64,000 bases of DNA from Amyloporia xantha (GCA_036971615.1 JAYKKR010000010.1:1054001-1118000); one strand, 5' to 3'. Counted from the first letter of the stretch, positions 41,882-54,785 are shown. Made by a program: numbers and translations. Notes: generated from the sequence alone by a model not told the origin.

Positions 41882-44800
41882 TCAACCTATCAGTACGAAG
41901 CGGACGGCAATGCGCTGACCAGGAAAGAACTGGTGTCTTCGGTCCCAGGACACACATACCTCCATCTCCCCCACCATTCTCCTCACCGACATGTTCAGCT
42001 TACTCGCATTGGGCGACGCTGTGTCAGAAGATGACGAGGCCAAGGGAATCTGCAGTTCATGGATACAACCATATCTGCTGATCACGGTACTGTTTTCGCC
42101 TACGAAGACGCCAGCCGGTCTGCCGAAGGGCACAAAAAGGCGGTGACATGAATATTTGATAGACGGCTTAGACAATAACATACCTGAACTGAATGCCGAG
42201 TACGATCTGGACTCGTGAAACCACATCCTGCACGACATCGTCGACAACGCCACCGGCGGGGTTCGCAACAACCGAGTATTCGCCATCAAACCGGAAAAAT
42301 GTCGAGTTCGTATCATCGTTGCCCAGTCCCTGAGCAAGCTTGAACGTGAGATACTGCGACTGCGTAGACATGAAGTCGAAGAACCGATGTCGAAGTTCGT
42401 CGAGTAGAGGATTGAGATATTGGTATGCAGTCTTCGATGAGTTCGGTGAGAGAACAGAATTGACGTCCACAAAATAAAACTTACCGGTGTCGAATCCACA
42501 AAGACAGACGCTGGGTTTGCTAACTTGCCAGAAGAGACTACGTTTACGTCGTTATCTGCAGCGTCATCTGTACGTGCACGCTTCTTGGACAGATTGCCTG
42601 TATGAAGACCGATAAATCATTATTCAAGTCATGGACACGGGAAGCTTACACGCATCCAATTCTCCGCTTAGCATGGCGATGAGAGCGTCGCAAGTGATCC
42701 TAGTCATGGAAGAGCCGGTTTTCACGGAGTCGTCATTGACTATACTGCTCCGTGATTCCTCTTTCACTCTCCGCAACTGTTCGCGGCACTGATTACATAT
42801 CTTCCACCGCCAGTCCGAGACTGGTGGAATGATGGCCTTGCACCATCGGCTGCTACAGATACGGGAACCTGGAGCCGATGTACCTACAGAGCAATCAGTA
42901 CAGTAGCTTCGACGAGAATAGCCATGAACGATTCGCACTCAGATCAACGGACGCCTGTAGCCAGGGGTATACATCAGCACGACGAAGACAGCAACAGAAC
43001 CAACAACATCGACCTTCTCCTCCATACTGATCGGTTGCCTAAGTCCAGCCTTACCCTTCCGCCGCCTTTGTATTTCTCGATTATGGACACGGCAAGGCTC
43101 ACACAGCTTCCATCGCGAATCAGGTGGTAGAAGATTTTGACATCGCCGGATGTTGCAAATGGACGCATGCTTCGCTCTTTCAGTGGCCGTTTTCTGAGGC
43201 GACTTATAGGGACGCGGGGGAATCTTTATCTAAAGGACAGATATTTATTGTTCACCGAGGCGTCCACAAAAATCCACCAGACTTACTACAAGCCGGACCC
43301 GCTCGCCGTCTTCCGGCAAATCAATCTCTGACTCGCCTTCATCCGTCGAATCCTCAATGGGAGTCAGGTCGGAGAGGTCACTGTCCCAACCCAAGTTTCC
43401 TGAAGGGCTACTCGGTGGATCCTGCCGCGCTTCGGTGGGAGGCGGCGTGGACAGTAATACTTGCCCAGGAGAACTGAGTGCAGGTGCGGGATTGGATTCT
43501 GGATGGTCTTTAAGTCTCTCGGCCTTCGGTGTCGGACTACGTGTATCGCCCTCGGTACGTCCCGTAGCTAGGTCATTCGATGCTACAGTCTCATCTTCTC
43601 CGGCCGTGTCGGGCCCAGGAGTATGGTCATGCATATCAACGTTCGCAGCTGAGATTCCTCCGCCAGGCCCGTCAAGCGATATAGGCTCATCATCTGCACC
43701 CAACAGGGCCGAGTTGGTCTTCTCGGTGGCGACCCTCTGGGGGGTGAGGGTAGAGTCTAACGGCCCGTCGTCTATTACCATAGGAGCATACTGCGAAGCT
43801 GCTGACTCCGATTGTTTCTGTTGCCCCTCCAGTTCCAGATGTTGCTGGGTCTCTGTAAGGTTGACCCATCTTTCCAGTTCCTCAGCCTCTTTATCTCTCG
43901 CCTTGATATGCTTCCGCAAGAGCGCCTCGACATGTTCGAGCATCGAGTCCGCCTCCATTTCCGCCTCCAAGATGCCCGCCGGAAGCTGCATGTGAGTGCG
44001 CATGTCCAGGTCCGTTACCGTTGGGTCGTGCATCGTCGACGAAACATGTTCATAACCACCCGTTGTCGACCTCCGCCGAGGTACTGCAGATGATGTGTAC
44101 ATAGGATGACTTATGTTTCCCTGAAGAAATAGTGAGCTTCTGCAGCCACTCATTACGATTCACCAATGACACCTACAACGAAGGCACTCTGTGGACTTAT
44201 GGAATTCGCGGGAACGAAGTCAGTAGGTGTAGGCGCTTGCGACGTCCGCTGATATCGCATGGAACGGGCAATGGGAGGGCCTGCAGATAAAGACGGACTG
44301 CTGGACTAATTAAGAATTGGTATCAGGAACGGAACGATAATTTACGGAGGAAAATGCACATACGACCTGCACCGGTGTGGAAAACACGGAAGCTGCACTC
44401 GCTGGGCCATATGATGAGCCGCAATTCGTCGTGTTCACCTTCAATCTCGGCTAGTGATCTATAAGTACAGAGGAATTGACAGAAATTGGCGATTGGCACG
44501 CGTACCTTGTCGACCGCTGTAAGAACACCTGCAGATGAAGAATTGGGGACGAAATCTGCTCTCTGACCGAAGTTTCCCGAGGTCAATAACGGAGCACTTG
44601 CTCGTCGCTGAGCATGCGGAAGCTTGCCATCTTGATGCGAGATTCGACCAGCAGTGGAAGTGCGTCGCGCACGTGGTCCAGAACTCGAGGCCCAGACGGC
44701 GTTAGCATCAGATGCTGCGGCGAGACAGTTGCTACAGACTGTCCACACGTGGCTGGGAGGAACAATAGCATTACACCCATGATTGCCACATATCCGCATC

Positions 44801-45831
44801 TCAGAGCTTGGGCTTCGATCCGTACCTGCCCTACTTCGGGCTGGAGCGCTAGGCGGCGGGATTGTTCTTAGCTGGCCCTGCAAGGGCACGGTGCCAAAGC
44901 GAGGATCTTGCTGAGTGGACGGTGCAGGTGCCCCAATTAGTCGCTGTGTGATCGTAGGGACGGATCAAAAGACTAAACGCAAGGCAAAGACGGACTCGGG
45001 TGTACCTGGATGTATGGATGGATCGCGTTCGGGGAGATCTTGAGATGCGGAACGACGATCTCGCCTCGAGAGTTGTAGTGGTGCGCGCCCGGCGTCACAG
45101 CAAAGAGCGAGTGCACATCGGAATTGGGCACGGCTGGAACGCTGCCGGAATGTGATCCGTCAGACGCGATGTCTAACGGAACGTCCCCGTTGGCAGGATG
45201 GATGTATGCGGCCGCAGTCTGCGCTACCACAGCTGCCAGTTGCGTATTTTCGAGTTCAGAGAACTCGGGAGGTAAGTCAGACTGTCGTACCGGCTGTTCA
45301 GCGGTCGCGGGAGCCGCGGCCCTTGCAGTAGTGCTGCGCTTTCGAACACCATTCGAGTGGGTGCCCTGCATATGATGACATCGCCCGCATAGCACGGGCG
45401 GACACGAGCCGTCGGGCCGCATATATGAAGCAGGGACTTGAACTGCAGTAAAGCAGTTCATGCATCCGGCGGTTTTCTACGCGGTGAACTTGATCAGCGA
45501 AGAGTCATTTGGGCAGGATCCTGACGGCTTACAACACCAGATACTCTGGGCCTGACAAACCCGCCGTACTGGGCCTTCATACCTGCACGGCAGCGTGGGC
45601 ATATGTTCGACTTGGAGCCCGGCTCGAGAACAGCGGAGCACTCTTGCCTGGAACATCTGGGGACAGAGGGGTAGAACAGCGGATGTGCTGCAGGAGCTGC
45701 ATTTTCTGCCATTAGCATAACACTCGGAAATTACATGATTACTCAGCGTTAAATGCTGGCCGAATCGGAGGTCGAGACGGAAAGTAACAAAGGGAGCGCA
45801 ACTCACGTTTCGACTGGTATCCTTGCTGCAT
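41882..45831 (-). CDS. Large multi-exon protein with repeated zinc-ribbon-like Cys motifs; function unknown
   Basis: Read on the minus strand, at least three similar Cys units occur: CSRQECSAVLEPGSKSNICPRCR (near 45630), CGNHGCNAIVPPSHVWTVCSNC (near 44770) and CSSRWCKAIIPP...WKICNQCRE (near 42810), roughly C-x4-C-x(10-15)-C-x2-C. Between them are Pro/Ser-rich disordered stretches, a coiled coil (EAEMEADSMLEHVEALLRKH, near 43950) and a C-terminal folded domain (YLNPLLDELRHRFFDFMSTQS through WDRRHQFFPGQRIAVRFVLIG). The suggested start, 45831, is the MQQGY methionine; exon borders in 43.1-44.6 kb are not resolved, so two genes are possible. The architecture recalls agaricomycete proteins of unknown role. 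The Cys units may bind zinc, and nucleic acid or protein contact is conceivable. Confidence 0.55.
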
Positions 45832-46832
45832 GATAGCACAGTCCAGTACTCCCCTCGGACAACCTTGCGTTCGAAAATTCAGCATACATCCGCAGAAAGT
45901 ACTCTGGAGCGAGCCACGTACAACAAAGTTCAGCACCCTCTCGTCACCTTTTGAAAACCATAAACAAAATCAGCACATCATGCATCACGATTGACCTTTT
46001 CGAAATGTGAACACACACCTCAACGAAACCGATGCGCTCAACGATAGACAATGTCCAACGATACGTGCGACGATGCACGGTAAGAGAAGTTTCTTTTAGT
46101 GAAGAAATCCATGGCTCAGGCTCGCTTAGGACCTTACGCAATCGCGACGTTCGGTTAGCGTGGCACTGATTACCAGAATTTTCCCGTGCTCGGCGATTTG
46201 GGCTAACTACTTTCGGCATCGCCGTGATCGGCGGGCCGACGCGCATGTCACCTATACCGCGCGCCCGACCCACTGGCGTTCCGTATAGCATAGTGACTTT
46301 GTTCGCTATAGTCCGTTCACCATAGGGGGGAAAACTGGCCTCTATATCGAGTAGAACAAACGGTGCAGCAACCTGACACACCCGAAGATCAACACTATCA
46401 CAGCGGAAGTGCTCCAGCGCCCAGCAGGGCCAGCACGCCGGGGAATGATCAGTCCGGCGGTCTCGGTCGCGTGTGGCGCTGTGTGGCGGCGTCCATCTCT
46501 TCTTTCGATAAGCTTTTAAATTGGTTTTCATCAATTCTCACGGATACCACTTTGAATATGACCGTCAGAACCGAAAGATGCTTTTACGTTTTTGCATTGA
46601 ATTGCATTGATGGCCGCTGCGTCTAGGGGAATAATGTATAATGTAAAACATGGGGATCATGCGTGCTGTAGGTGCGATTTGTAAACGAGCGTGCAAATAC
46701 AAGGTATGTAAAGGTACTGGTCAGTAGCAGCAGGAGAGCCCCACTCCGCGTCAATGTAAAGAGCAAGTCCCATGGAATATTAGAAGGTCATTACTGCCGT
46801 CGCCAAGCCACGGACTTGAAGCCCGTGTTCAT
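45832..46832. other. Intergenic, no gene seen
   Basis: About 1 kb between the zinc-ribbon gene and the 3' end of the membrane-protein gene. Open frames on both strands are short and compositionally unlike the neighbours. Confidence 0.6.
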
Positions 46833-49375
46833 TCACCGCCTGTTGCCCTGCCCACCCCCGAGTACGTCCGCCGATGGCACCGTCATCTCATCCGCAATTG
46901 GTATCCCCGGTGTCGTGGGCGTAATTGGGGTTGGAGGCGTCACCATAATCTCTGCCCCCGTCTCACCTCCATCTGTCTGCTCTTCATCCGCTGCAAAGTC
47001 CTTGCACTGTGTATTTCGCAACGGGCTCGGCAGTGTTCGTTTCGAGTCGCTTACCGGCTGCGCTTCCGGGATACGCGACGCGCCCTCCCCTGTCGTCGCG
47101 ATCGTTGGTCGCTCAGGCTCGGCTTCCGACGACAAGTGCTCCATGGCAAGAGCCATGCGTAGACGTTCAGTCACCTCCTTGACACGCTTTGTCTTCCGCG
47201 AGCCCCAATAAATCAGATAGCCAGCGAGGATACCTGCGACCTGTAATGGCGCGCATCAAATTTTGTATCTCATTCGGAATAGAGCAAAATGCTCACGAAA
47301 GCGGCAGGAAGAGTCGTTGCGGTCGTCCACGCGGGTCGCTGGAAGCGGTTCATACCCCACATACAACCGCTCAAAAGAATCTAAAAGACACATTATCAAT
47401 CAAGCGACCGAGCGCCATGCGGAGATATACAAACCTGAAATATCGTATTGAGATCATTCATGACACAAATCCAGACTGCGATACTACACAAAAATGTCAG
47501 CAAACAATTGGCATGTGGCTGCCATACGTTGGTACTTACTCGATAGGGAACGCCTGCATACAAGGCTTCAGAAACTGTTTCGAACTTGAGATTATGGTCA
47601 AAACTCACTCGATGCGTCTGTGTTCCATGTGGCCGATACCAAGTCTGCGACTGCATGAAACTGAGCTGCTCTATTTACCAGCCACCGTCAAATATGCAAT
47701 TGTTGCGGACGGGAAAGAAGACCCACGATAATGTAAATCCACCTGCTCTGCGTCACTCAGCACCGGGACATAATTCGCGTCGTAATGCGGATCCGGCAGG
47801 TCATTCGTGTCGTACAGCTCCGGCAGCCCCGCTTGTTGACGGAGCTTCCCTGTGCGTCGGTGATACCACCAAATCTTGTAAATTCCTACATCGCGTGTAA
47901 GTAAGCGCTAAGTGAAGGCACAATTACAAATACGAACGGTATGTATCGACCATACGAAACGGCGCAAGGCCAATACTCGTAATCGAGAACAAACCTACCG
48001 ACCAAACATAATTGTCAGTACCAAGTCCGAAACTCGGCAAAAAGACCATACCAGTTTCGATCTGCTGACAAAGCTCCACCCAGAAGTCCTGCGAATTCTC
48101 GTTACTGCACTTGATAAACCGTGCGAGGAAGAACACCAGCGCCGTTCCCCAGAACACTGTCGAGTTATAGAAGAAATAAGGATGAATTCACAATAAGGTG
48201 GGACAGCGGATTTACCAACGAGCAGTCCATAGATCGCCGTGATGAACTGAAGAGAACACAATTTAGAATCATAACCGGGTGTCGAAGCTAAGTGCACCCA
48301 CACCCAAAGCTATAAACAATAACAAATTTAATGGTCGAATCAAACTCCGGAGGAAAAGCCACTTACGAGTCTGCACGAACGACCATACACCCCGCATCAC
48401 CCTGCGGAATCGGTCTCTCTTCCTCAACACGTCCTCCACGTGGAAGTCCAAATTGTCCTCATCATTATCGCCGCCTTGCTCTTGCCCCTTCTCTGCACTA
48501 TCTGATTTCGATACCTTCCGTCGCCGCCGCCGAGGTAAAACCACAACTGGTTTGCGTGAGTAAAAGGAAAGCGGAGGTCTGATGGAATACAGTGAGTAAG
48601 ACAGGAGATGCAGCGAGCGCGAGGAAGTGCGCACATCACGATTGCATTCGCCGCGTTTGTGAGAGTCGCGACGGTAGATATCTGAGGATCTGCAACATGG
48701 TAAGTGGAATGATGGGCGCTCCGAAGACATTCGATATCACCGAGACTCACCAATTACATCCAGGTGCTCGACAATATCGTCCGGGTGGTGCTCGCCGTCC
48801 CCCCAGTCAAACTGTGACATCTCCGAGCGTGGCAAGCTGAGTGCACTTCCGATACGTCCGGGCTCGTGGTCGCCTGCAGGCACCAATACGTCCGTCTGTG
48901 GCCCCTCTAACGATATAAGATCGCCGCCTTGGTGTCTATGCCCGGTCAAGGATCGAGTGCTCCTCTGGTCTTCCTCGGTTATATAGTTAGAGGGGAAGAA
49001 GGGGTCGCGGTCCTCGCTGATGAGCCGTGACGGACGAAAGCCTGTGCGTGGGCCTTGCGGCAGGCCTGCGTGCGGGGTGCGCGTGCTGCTCATTACATGT
49101 TGCCATATTCTGCTTGATGGGCGCCGTAATGACGATGTGCGGTGCGGATCTGCGTGGCTGTCTCCGTCGCGGTCGGAGACGGTTGGTGTGCGTGTACGCG
49201 TCTGGGCATCGTTCTGCGAGAACTTTGGCTCGTTGAGAATGGGTGGACGGGCAGTCCGGGGAGTGAATGCAGTGACGAGTGAGCGGGATCGCGATCGGCG
49301 TTCACGACCATTGGTGTGGTCAGGAATGGGGTCTTGAAGAGAAGTGTATCCGCGCTTTACTCGAACGGAGGTCAT
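46833..49375 (-). CDS. Polytopic membrane protein with long disordered ends; function unknown
   Basis: Many short minus-strand exons. Exon 1 (49375-48751) encodes a Ser/Arg-rich N-terminus from MTSVRVKRGYTSLQD. The next exons read STVATLTNAANAIV, then PPLSFYSRKPVVVLPRRRRRK, an acidic stretch and RRVMRGVWSFVQT. Membrane segments follow (FITAIYGLLV; VFWGTALVFFLARFI). The block ELCQQIETG...SITSIGLAPFRMVDTYR comes next, then YKIWWYHRRTGKLRQQAGLPELYDTNDLPDP, VAGILAGYLIYWGSRK and a Thr/Pro-rich tail ending at 46833. The pattern is reminiscent of fungal membrane proteins assigned to DUF2985, but that is from memory and uncertain. An ATG at 49537 is an alternative start. Divergent from the F-box gene. 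Confidence 0.6.
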
Positions 49376-49723
49376 TGGACGGAGGGGTGAAGGATGGAGG
49401 ATGGAAGAGGAGGGTGCGGAAGATATGAAAGCAGAAAGAAAAAGGTTGGAGAGACATTGGGCCGGTGGATGGAGTGTGGAGTGAGAGCTGCCATCGTGAA
49501 TAGACAAGCCATCGTCCTCCGAGCCCCATGAGGTCACTCACCGCCAAGCAAGGCCCCGTCACGTGCCTCCACTCTCGGCGCTTTACATTGGACTGTAAAC
49601 TCATTGCTCAAGCCTCAAGGCGACTGCCCTGTCCTCCGAATCGATTGGCCGCTAAGTATACTGCCTCACTTTTCCCTCTGATTGTCGACTGCATATTCAC
49701 GTACCACGCGCAATCCACCAATC

Positions 49724-51412
49724 ATGCATCAGTGTCTCAAGATCCTAGAAATTCTGTGCATGATCTTCGATTATGTTCCAGGCCAGGACGACGATAAGTG
49801 GAAGCATTGCATGTGGGCCCTCGCGATGACCTGTCGTACATTCAATGAACCAGCCCTCGACCGTTTATGGCACACGCAACAGGATCTTGTGAATCTAGTA
49901 AAGTGCCTCCCAGCTGATGCGTGGGTCGAAAGAGAGGCAACGACTGAGGATTTTGATTACCCTAGTGAGCTCCCTACTGTGGTACGGGACAGCGCTCACC
50001 TATTCTGGCCGTCTGGGACTAAGCTATAACTACAGTCACTAACGAGGCCTCTCCTTCCCGCTGACTGGGTTCGTTTCGACACTTATGCCCATCGAATCCG
50101 TCAATTAGGGATACTCGGGGACCGTGAAAGACGTTGTACCTATGCTTTGGATGTAAACGAAAGTCTCATGCTCCGTCGACAGTCATGCATCCTATTACCC
50201 AATCTCGTCACCTTGTGCTGCGTCAATGACGGCTCCGGCGATATGACCGGGCACGATGATCTTGACATCGCTCCCATTTTCCTCGGTCCGAAGTTGACCA
50301 CTCTTCATGTGTATCTGTTGGATGCAGATGATCGCCACGAGTCGTATCTAGCTGAGCTCGTGTCCTCTTTGCCAAAGGAGTCTCCTGCCATAACGCACCT
50401 AACAATAGACTATTGGCGGGGTCCCTCAGATCAGCCACTGCCGTTTCTGAATCCTATACGCGAGCTTAGTCAGTTACGGTATCTGGCGGCCTTCATGCCA
50501 TCTGTCACAGACATAGTGCAGGCAAACTTGGACATCCTCGTGTCTCTTCCTGCCCTCGAAGAACTGGATCTGACGGGTGATTGCAGGGGAGAAGGAGAAG
50601 GAGAGAATGCCGCACCATGTTGGCCGACACTTCCAAGGCTCAAATCAATCACATTCATCAGCCCCTCTGTATGGCAAACCACAGAGCTGATGGAGATCCT
50701 GCACTCATCCTTCATTCAAGCTGTTGTGATTGATTTTGGCACGGAGTATCACCCGCCAAGTCGTATCGAGGAGCTATGCCATGTTGTCGCGACGGGTGTA
50801 TGTAAATCATCCTTGAGGCGACTCATTTTTCGTGAAATCTGTAATTATATCTCTGATGGTATCCTCGGTATGGAGAACCTGCGGCCCACATTTGTCTTCT
50901 CTCACCTCACGCATCTTGTCTTCGACATCGCAATATCGTTTTCGTGGGATGATACCGATTTAAAGAACCTGGCCGACACATTCCCGTATCTGCAGGAGAT
51001 ACAACTGGGAGCTCGGGAAAGGCAATGGGGCCATACATCGTCGATCACATTGGCAGGCCTTGCCTACCTGGTGAACAGATGTCGGTCGCTTGACTCCATC
51101 GGCATCGTCATCAACGCGACCATGGTGCCGAATGAACTGGACCACAGACCTGCAGACGGATACCTAAATTGGTCCGTCGCCGATCTCTGGCTTGGCGACT
51201 CCAAACTACACGATCCATTCGCCGTTGCAGCGTTCTTGACCGCTCTGTTTCCCGCATTAATCAAGGTCACCACAACGCACCCAGAGAAGTCCAAACAGCA
51301 CAAGAAATGGCGGCAATTAGGACGGGCGATAGGCGCATTCACTACAGCGCGGAGCAGCGAAAGACAATGGAGTCGCTATGGTCGCCGGGGCTGGAGAATG
51401 ATTGAAGGTTGA
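49724..51412 (+). CDS. F-box-like protein of the agaricomycete family
   Basis: Two exons, 49724-49981 and 50036-51412. The start MHQCLKILEILCMIFDYV gives a short F-box-like helix pair, followed by the typical CRTFNEPALDRLWHTQQDLVNLVKCLP. Across the intron the family hallmark RPLLPADWVRFDTYAHRIRQLG appears. The rest has irregular leucine-rich repeats (LPALEELDLTG; LPRLKSITF; LTHLVFDIAISF). Such proteins act as substrate receptors of SCF ubiquitin ligases through Skp1. They form large, fast-evolving families in mushrooms, so a specific substrate cannot be named. The gene looks intact and ends at 51412. Confidence 0.85.
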
Positions 51413-52538
51413 AGGAATTCATTAGCTGCTAATCTTTGACCGAGAACTGAAGCAACTGAAGATGTGTTTCATAGGCATTCACTGATGTCTTCTTACCAAA
51501 TTTCACATTCGGCCGTCGTTCCGTGAATTTGGTCATGCTACAAGGTGATCATGATTTACTTTATCAAATCGAGTACGTGGTCAAAAGTCTGCGTAGTCTA
51601 CGATGAAATAAATCACTGGTATATATATGTCATGATGCACTTAGGTCAGAATCGATTAGTGTGCGTTAGTCTCCGTTGCTTGACCAATATAGCCGAAGAC
51701 AGTCATTCGGCTCTATAATGATAGTAAGGTCACCCGGCCACCCCCGACCCTGTGGCTGGCATTGTTTGCATACGATTAGTTCTGTAGGTCCCTGGACCCT
51801 GGTCCTAGCTTCACGAATCACGTGGCACACCTAACAAGTGACCTTCGCGAAATTGACTGGCCACCATACTAACTTGGTTTGAGACGGCGATGCTCCGCAC
51901 GCCCGAATCCAAATGACCTTAGACTGTGCCCTTCACGGTTGCCGGACCTTCATCTTAGTACCCATCACGTCGCAATACCATCAGCTCATAAGTCAATGTA
52001 ATTAGACGTAGCGTGAATTAGACAGGGAGAAAGGTTCATTGCTGCGTCTGGTTTTATAGAGCCAGGGTTGCAATTCGCTTTTGGGCAGTCAAGCTTCTAC
52101 CTATTATCAAAGGGTAAAGATGCTACCGTTGTTCACCCTTACATCCTGCTCCTCGTTGAGAACCGTCTGGAGCGGAGTCCGACGCGATCGTGAACAGCTC
52201 CCGCGGCCGCGAGGACGACGCGAGCGGGTCCAGCGGTGCATGTGAGTACGACCCGGCCCACAGAACAGCACTGATACCAACACTAAGTCAAGCACTGGCA
52301 GCAGCAAAGTGACGACTCTGACGAGGATGAAGTTCCTACACCACGGAGATTTTAAAACTGTGACGCAAATCAATAATTCATTTATTAACTCTAAGCTTGA
52401 ACAAATGTTCTGTAGCAACCTCGGACACAGGTCGCGGATAAGCTCTTCACACTAGTCTAGACCAGTACTAAGCAGACATTTGATACAACGTGGTGTCGAG
52501 ATTTTGCAGTAATATTGTCAAATCAACCGACTGGTTGC
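51413..52538. other. Intergenic left flank of element B, no gene seen
   Basis: It contains scattered short frames only. A GC-rich patch at 52170-52260 interrupts otherwise AT-rich sequence and may be a gene relic, but I could not identify it. Confidence 0.5.
52535..52538. repeat. Candidate target duplication TTGC, left copy (right copy 63744-63747)
   Basis: TTGC lies on both outer borders of element B. Four bases is short for fungal Ty3 elements, where five is common, and the fifth base differs (G before, T after). Confidence 0.65.
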
Positions 52539-53578
52539 TGACCTGCACGCATGTTGTTTAATAAAACAACTCATGAGCCGTGCTGGGTCGGAGTTGAGGA
52601 AACAATCCACCAGTCAAACATGGACTAATACATCTCCCAGGCGCATTATCAAGAAGGAAAGGAGGTTGCGAGTGGAAGAATTGGAGATGGATTTATGGTG
52701 CGCTGGAGTATCTCAAGAGACGGTCGAATTGGACGAAGAAGAGCAACAGAAGTTACCTGTCATTAATATTAGCGGAGTCATCTAAGGCGACTAGACACAA
52801 AGTCTAATACGTTCCTTACTTGTAATTCTTATATCAAATTATATATGCTTTCCAAATCAGGTAGCAAACTTGGACCCGACAGCTTGGAAGTCACTCTCAA
52901 TTGTCTCAAGTCTGGTGTACTTCCAAATACAGCACAACAATGGGACACCTTGGCTATTACTCACCTAGTTAGGCAACTAGAACAAAAGAATCCTAGGACA
53001 ATGAAGGATAAAAGCCTATTGAGGAGAGAATTGGGAAGGACATAAGGTCTATTATATAGCTACCGTATATGTACTACAATATCTTTTATTTCCATTGTTT
53101 CAATATTTTGAGACGTACTAAAGGATTTCCGTAGCTCATTGAAGTCCAAAATTAGTAAATCCTATTGTACTCTACTTTATTGTTAGAGATTTTCTATTGT
53201 CTAAAAATTCCCACACCTTTTAGTATATAAAGGCCCACTTCAGAGCAGAGAGCATCTCATTTTCCCCCTGAGATCACCTCTTGACCTTTGCCCTTGAGTT
53301 CACTCTGCTCTAAGTTTCAGCCTAGGTACATAAGTTTGTACAGCTGAATAAAACTACTGTTACTCTCTAAAAGTGTGATCTACTGTGTGAAAGTCAAGAA
53401 GGCTTGTCTACATTTATCACTGCTTTGGCTTTTTGATTAAAGTCACCCAAAACCGTCTAAAACAACAAACAAATCCTAATATTCTACAAGAACAACTGAG
53501 AAACTACCTGTCTTGGATCAGGACCGGTTATCTCAGGAAATTGTGATTATTCTTATATAGTCACTCTTTCGCTCGTCA
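52539..53578 (+). repeat. 5' LTR of element B
   Basis: Contains TATATAAA at 53224-53231 and AATAAA at 53347-53352, consistent with promoter and polyadenylation signals in this order. Two short open frames (52573-52785 and 52845-53045) occur before the TATA box. Confidence 0.95.
52573..52785 (+). CDS. Small ORF in the LTR of element B (70 codons, low confidence)
   Basis: Reads MSRAGSELRKQSTSQTW, then a basic-acidic helical segment ending LPVINISGVI. The same frame is present in the 3' LTR with one change (R to C). A second LTR frame of 66 codons lies at 52845-53045 (SLEVTLNCLKSGVLPNTAQQWDTLAITHLVRQLE) and is identical in the 3' LTR. The amino acid composition of both is protein-like. They precede the LTR TATA box, so they would need another promoter in the 5' copy, or would be carried as the tail of the genomic RNA from the 3' copy. 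They may be remnants of a captured gene. No function is assigned. Confidence 0.35.
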   Translation: MSRAGSELRKQSTSQTWTNTSPRRIIKKERRLRVEELEMDLWCAGVSQETVELDEEEQQKLPVINISGVI

Positions 53579-53600
53579 AAGTTGGAGCCCACCGCGAGGG
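53579..53600 (+). other. Candidate primer-binding site of element B
   Basis: TGGAGCCCACCGCGAGGG starts a few bases after the LTR end and begins with TGG, as expected for pairing with a tRNA CCA terminus. I could not assign the tRNA. Confidence 0.45.
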
Positions 53601-53966
53601 GGTAGAATTGGAAATTAGTTTATTCTAAATCTACTCCATCTCCAAACTGTATCCCTCCACTACATACGTATTGCCACAGACAAGCTGTCGCACTCCAGTG
53701 GAGACTCACCATCTACTTTATCAACAGAGATATCCTCAGTATCCTCTGTTACTCCTTCCAGTAATTCCAATTCACCACCAAGTCAGCACTCGCCAAGTAG
53801 TAACACCCCATCAGGTAGTTTATTACCCAGTGTTTTACCCAGTACAACCTCAGTATCAGCACCAACAGCACCAGTCACAACATCCAGTTCAGTACCAGTA
53901 CCCACCACAGTACCCAGTACTTCAGTTTTACCCAGTAGTACCAGCACACCCCAGACGATAAGAAAC

Positions 53967-54785
53967 ATGGCAGCAGCACGATCAGTCCATGATATGCCCA
54001 TACGGGGCTCAAAGTCAGCACCTAGGACCTTCAAAGGACAGTCTTCTTATATAAAAGAATTTCTTGAAGAATACGAAGCTTTGTTATCTTACAATAATGT
54101 CACCGATGAAACAGAAAAGTGTAAGACTTTACGACGATACTGCAGTAGTTCAGTCAGGGAAGTATTAGAAGCACTCCCTCATTACATCACCCCTAACTGG
54201 GACGAGTTGAAAGATCAACTCAAGAAATTATATGATTCAGACCGGAATGAAAGGCGATTCAAGAAACAAGATCTGAAAGAATATTGTCGTAAAACGCGAC
54301 GAAGACCTATGCGATCAATGACAGATGTCAGAAATTATGACCGAGGTTTCCAAAGAATAGCGGGATGGCTCTTGAATACTACTCTGATTGATGAAGCAAC
54401 ATTCAAAGAATATTTTTGGTATGGAATACCCAAACATATTCAAGCTCGACTTGAACTTCGTATTCTGCGACGAAAAACGACACACAATTTGAAAGATCCT
54501 TTTGATGTAGCAGATATACTAACAGCACTTGAAGAAATGTTTAGACGTGATCGGTTTGACGCCGATGGTTTCTCATCTGACTCTGATGATCTAAGTGATC
54601 GAGATCGATCAGGATCATCAGATCCAGATTTTAGTGATTCAGATGATGACGACGTGCTTAGAAGAAGTAGTAAAGAAACAAGAGCAGAAAAGTTACGACA
54701 TAATGAGCGGATAGCAGCAAAGGAAAAGCTGCGAGCCAAGCGAGCAGAAGCTGGACCTACAGCGCCAGCGTCTGAGGGCGCTTAA
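53967..54785 (+). CDS. Element B Gag, first part
   Basis: The first ATG is 53967, though the frame is open back to 53619 with a Ser/Thr/Pro-rich sequence that may be untranslated. The 272-residue product contains the Ty3-type capsid-like helices (YIKEFLEEYEALLSYNNV; EKCKTLRRYCSSSVREVLEAL; WDELKDQLKKLYDSD; FKEYFWYGIPKHIQARLELRI) and an acidic Ser/Asp-rich stretch before a basic helix at the end. It would assemble the virus-like particle shell. The frame stops at 54785, but the coiled-coil reading continues in the +1 register from about 54730, so Gag is split here. Confidence 0.85.
   Translation: MAAARSVHDMPIRGSKSAPRTFKGQSSYIKEFLEEYEALLSYNNVTDETEKCKTLRRYCSSSVREVLEALPHYITPNWDELKDQLKKLYDSDRNERRFKKQDLKEYCRKTRRRPMRSMTDVRNYDRGFQRIAGWLLNTTLIDEATFKEYFWYGIPKHIQARLELRILRRKTTHNLKDPFDVADILTALEEMFRRDRFDADGFSSDSDDLSDRDRSGSSDPDFSDSDDDDVLRRSSKETRAEKLRHNERIAAKEKLRAKRAEAGPTAPASEGA

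Noticed and set aside
46672..47211. 179-codon plus-strand frame opposite the membrane-protein gene
   Set aside because: It is antisense to the Thr/Pro-rich tail of that gene, which continues a spliced protein with membrane segments.
53100..53600. tRNA or other structured RNA gene next to the LTR of element B
   Set aside because: I could not draw a cloverleaf. The conserved segment is explained by the LTR and the presumed primer site.
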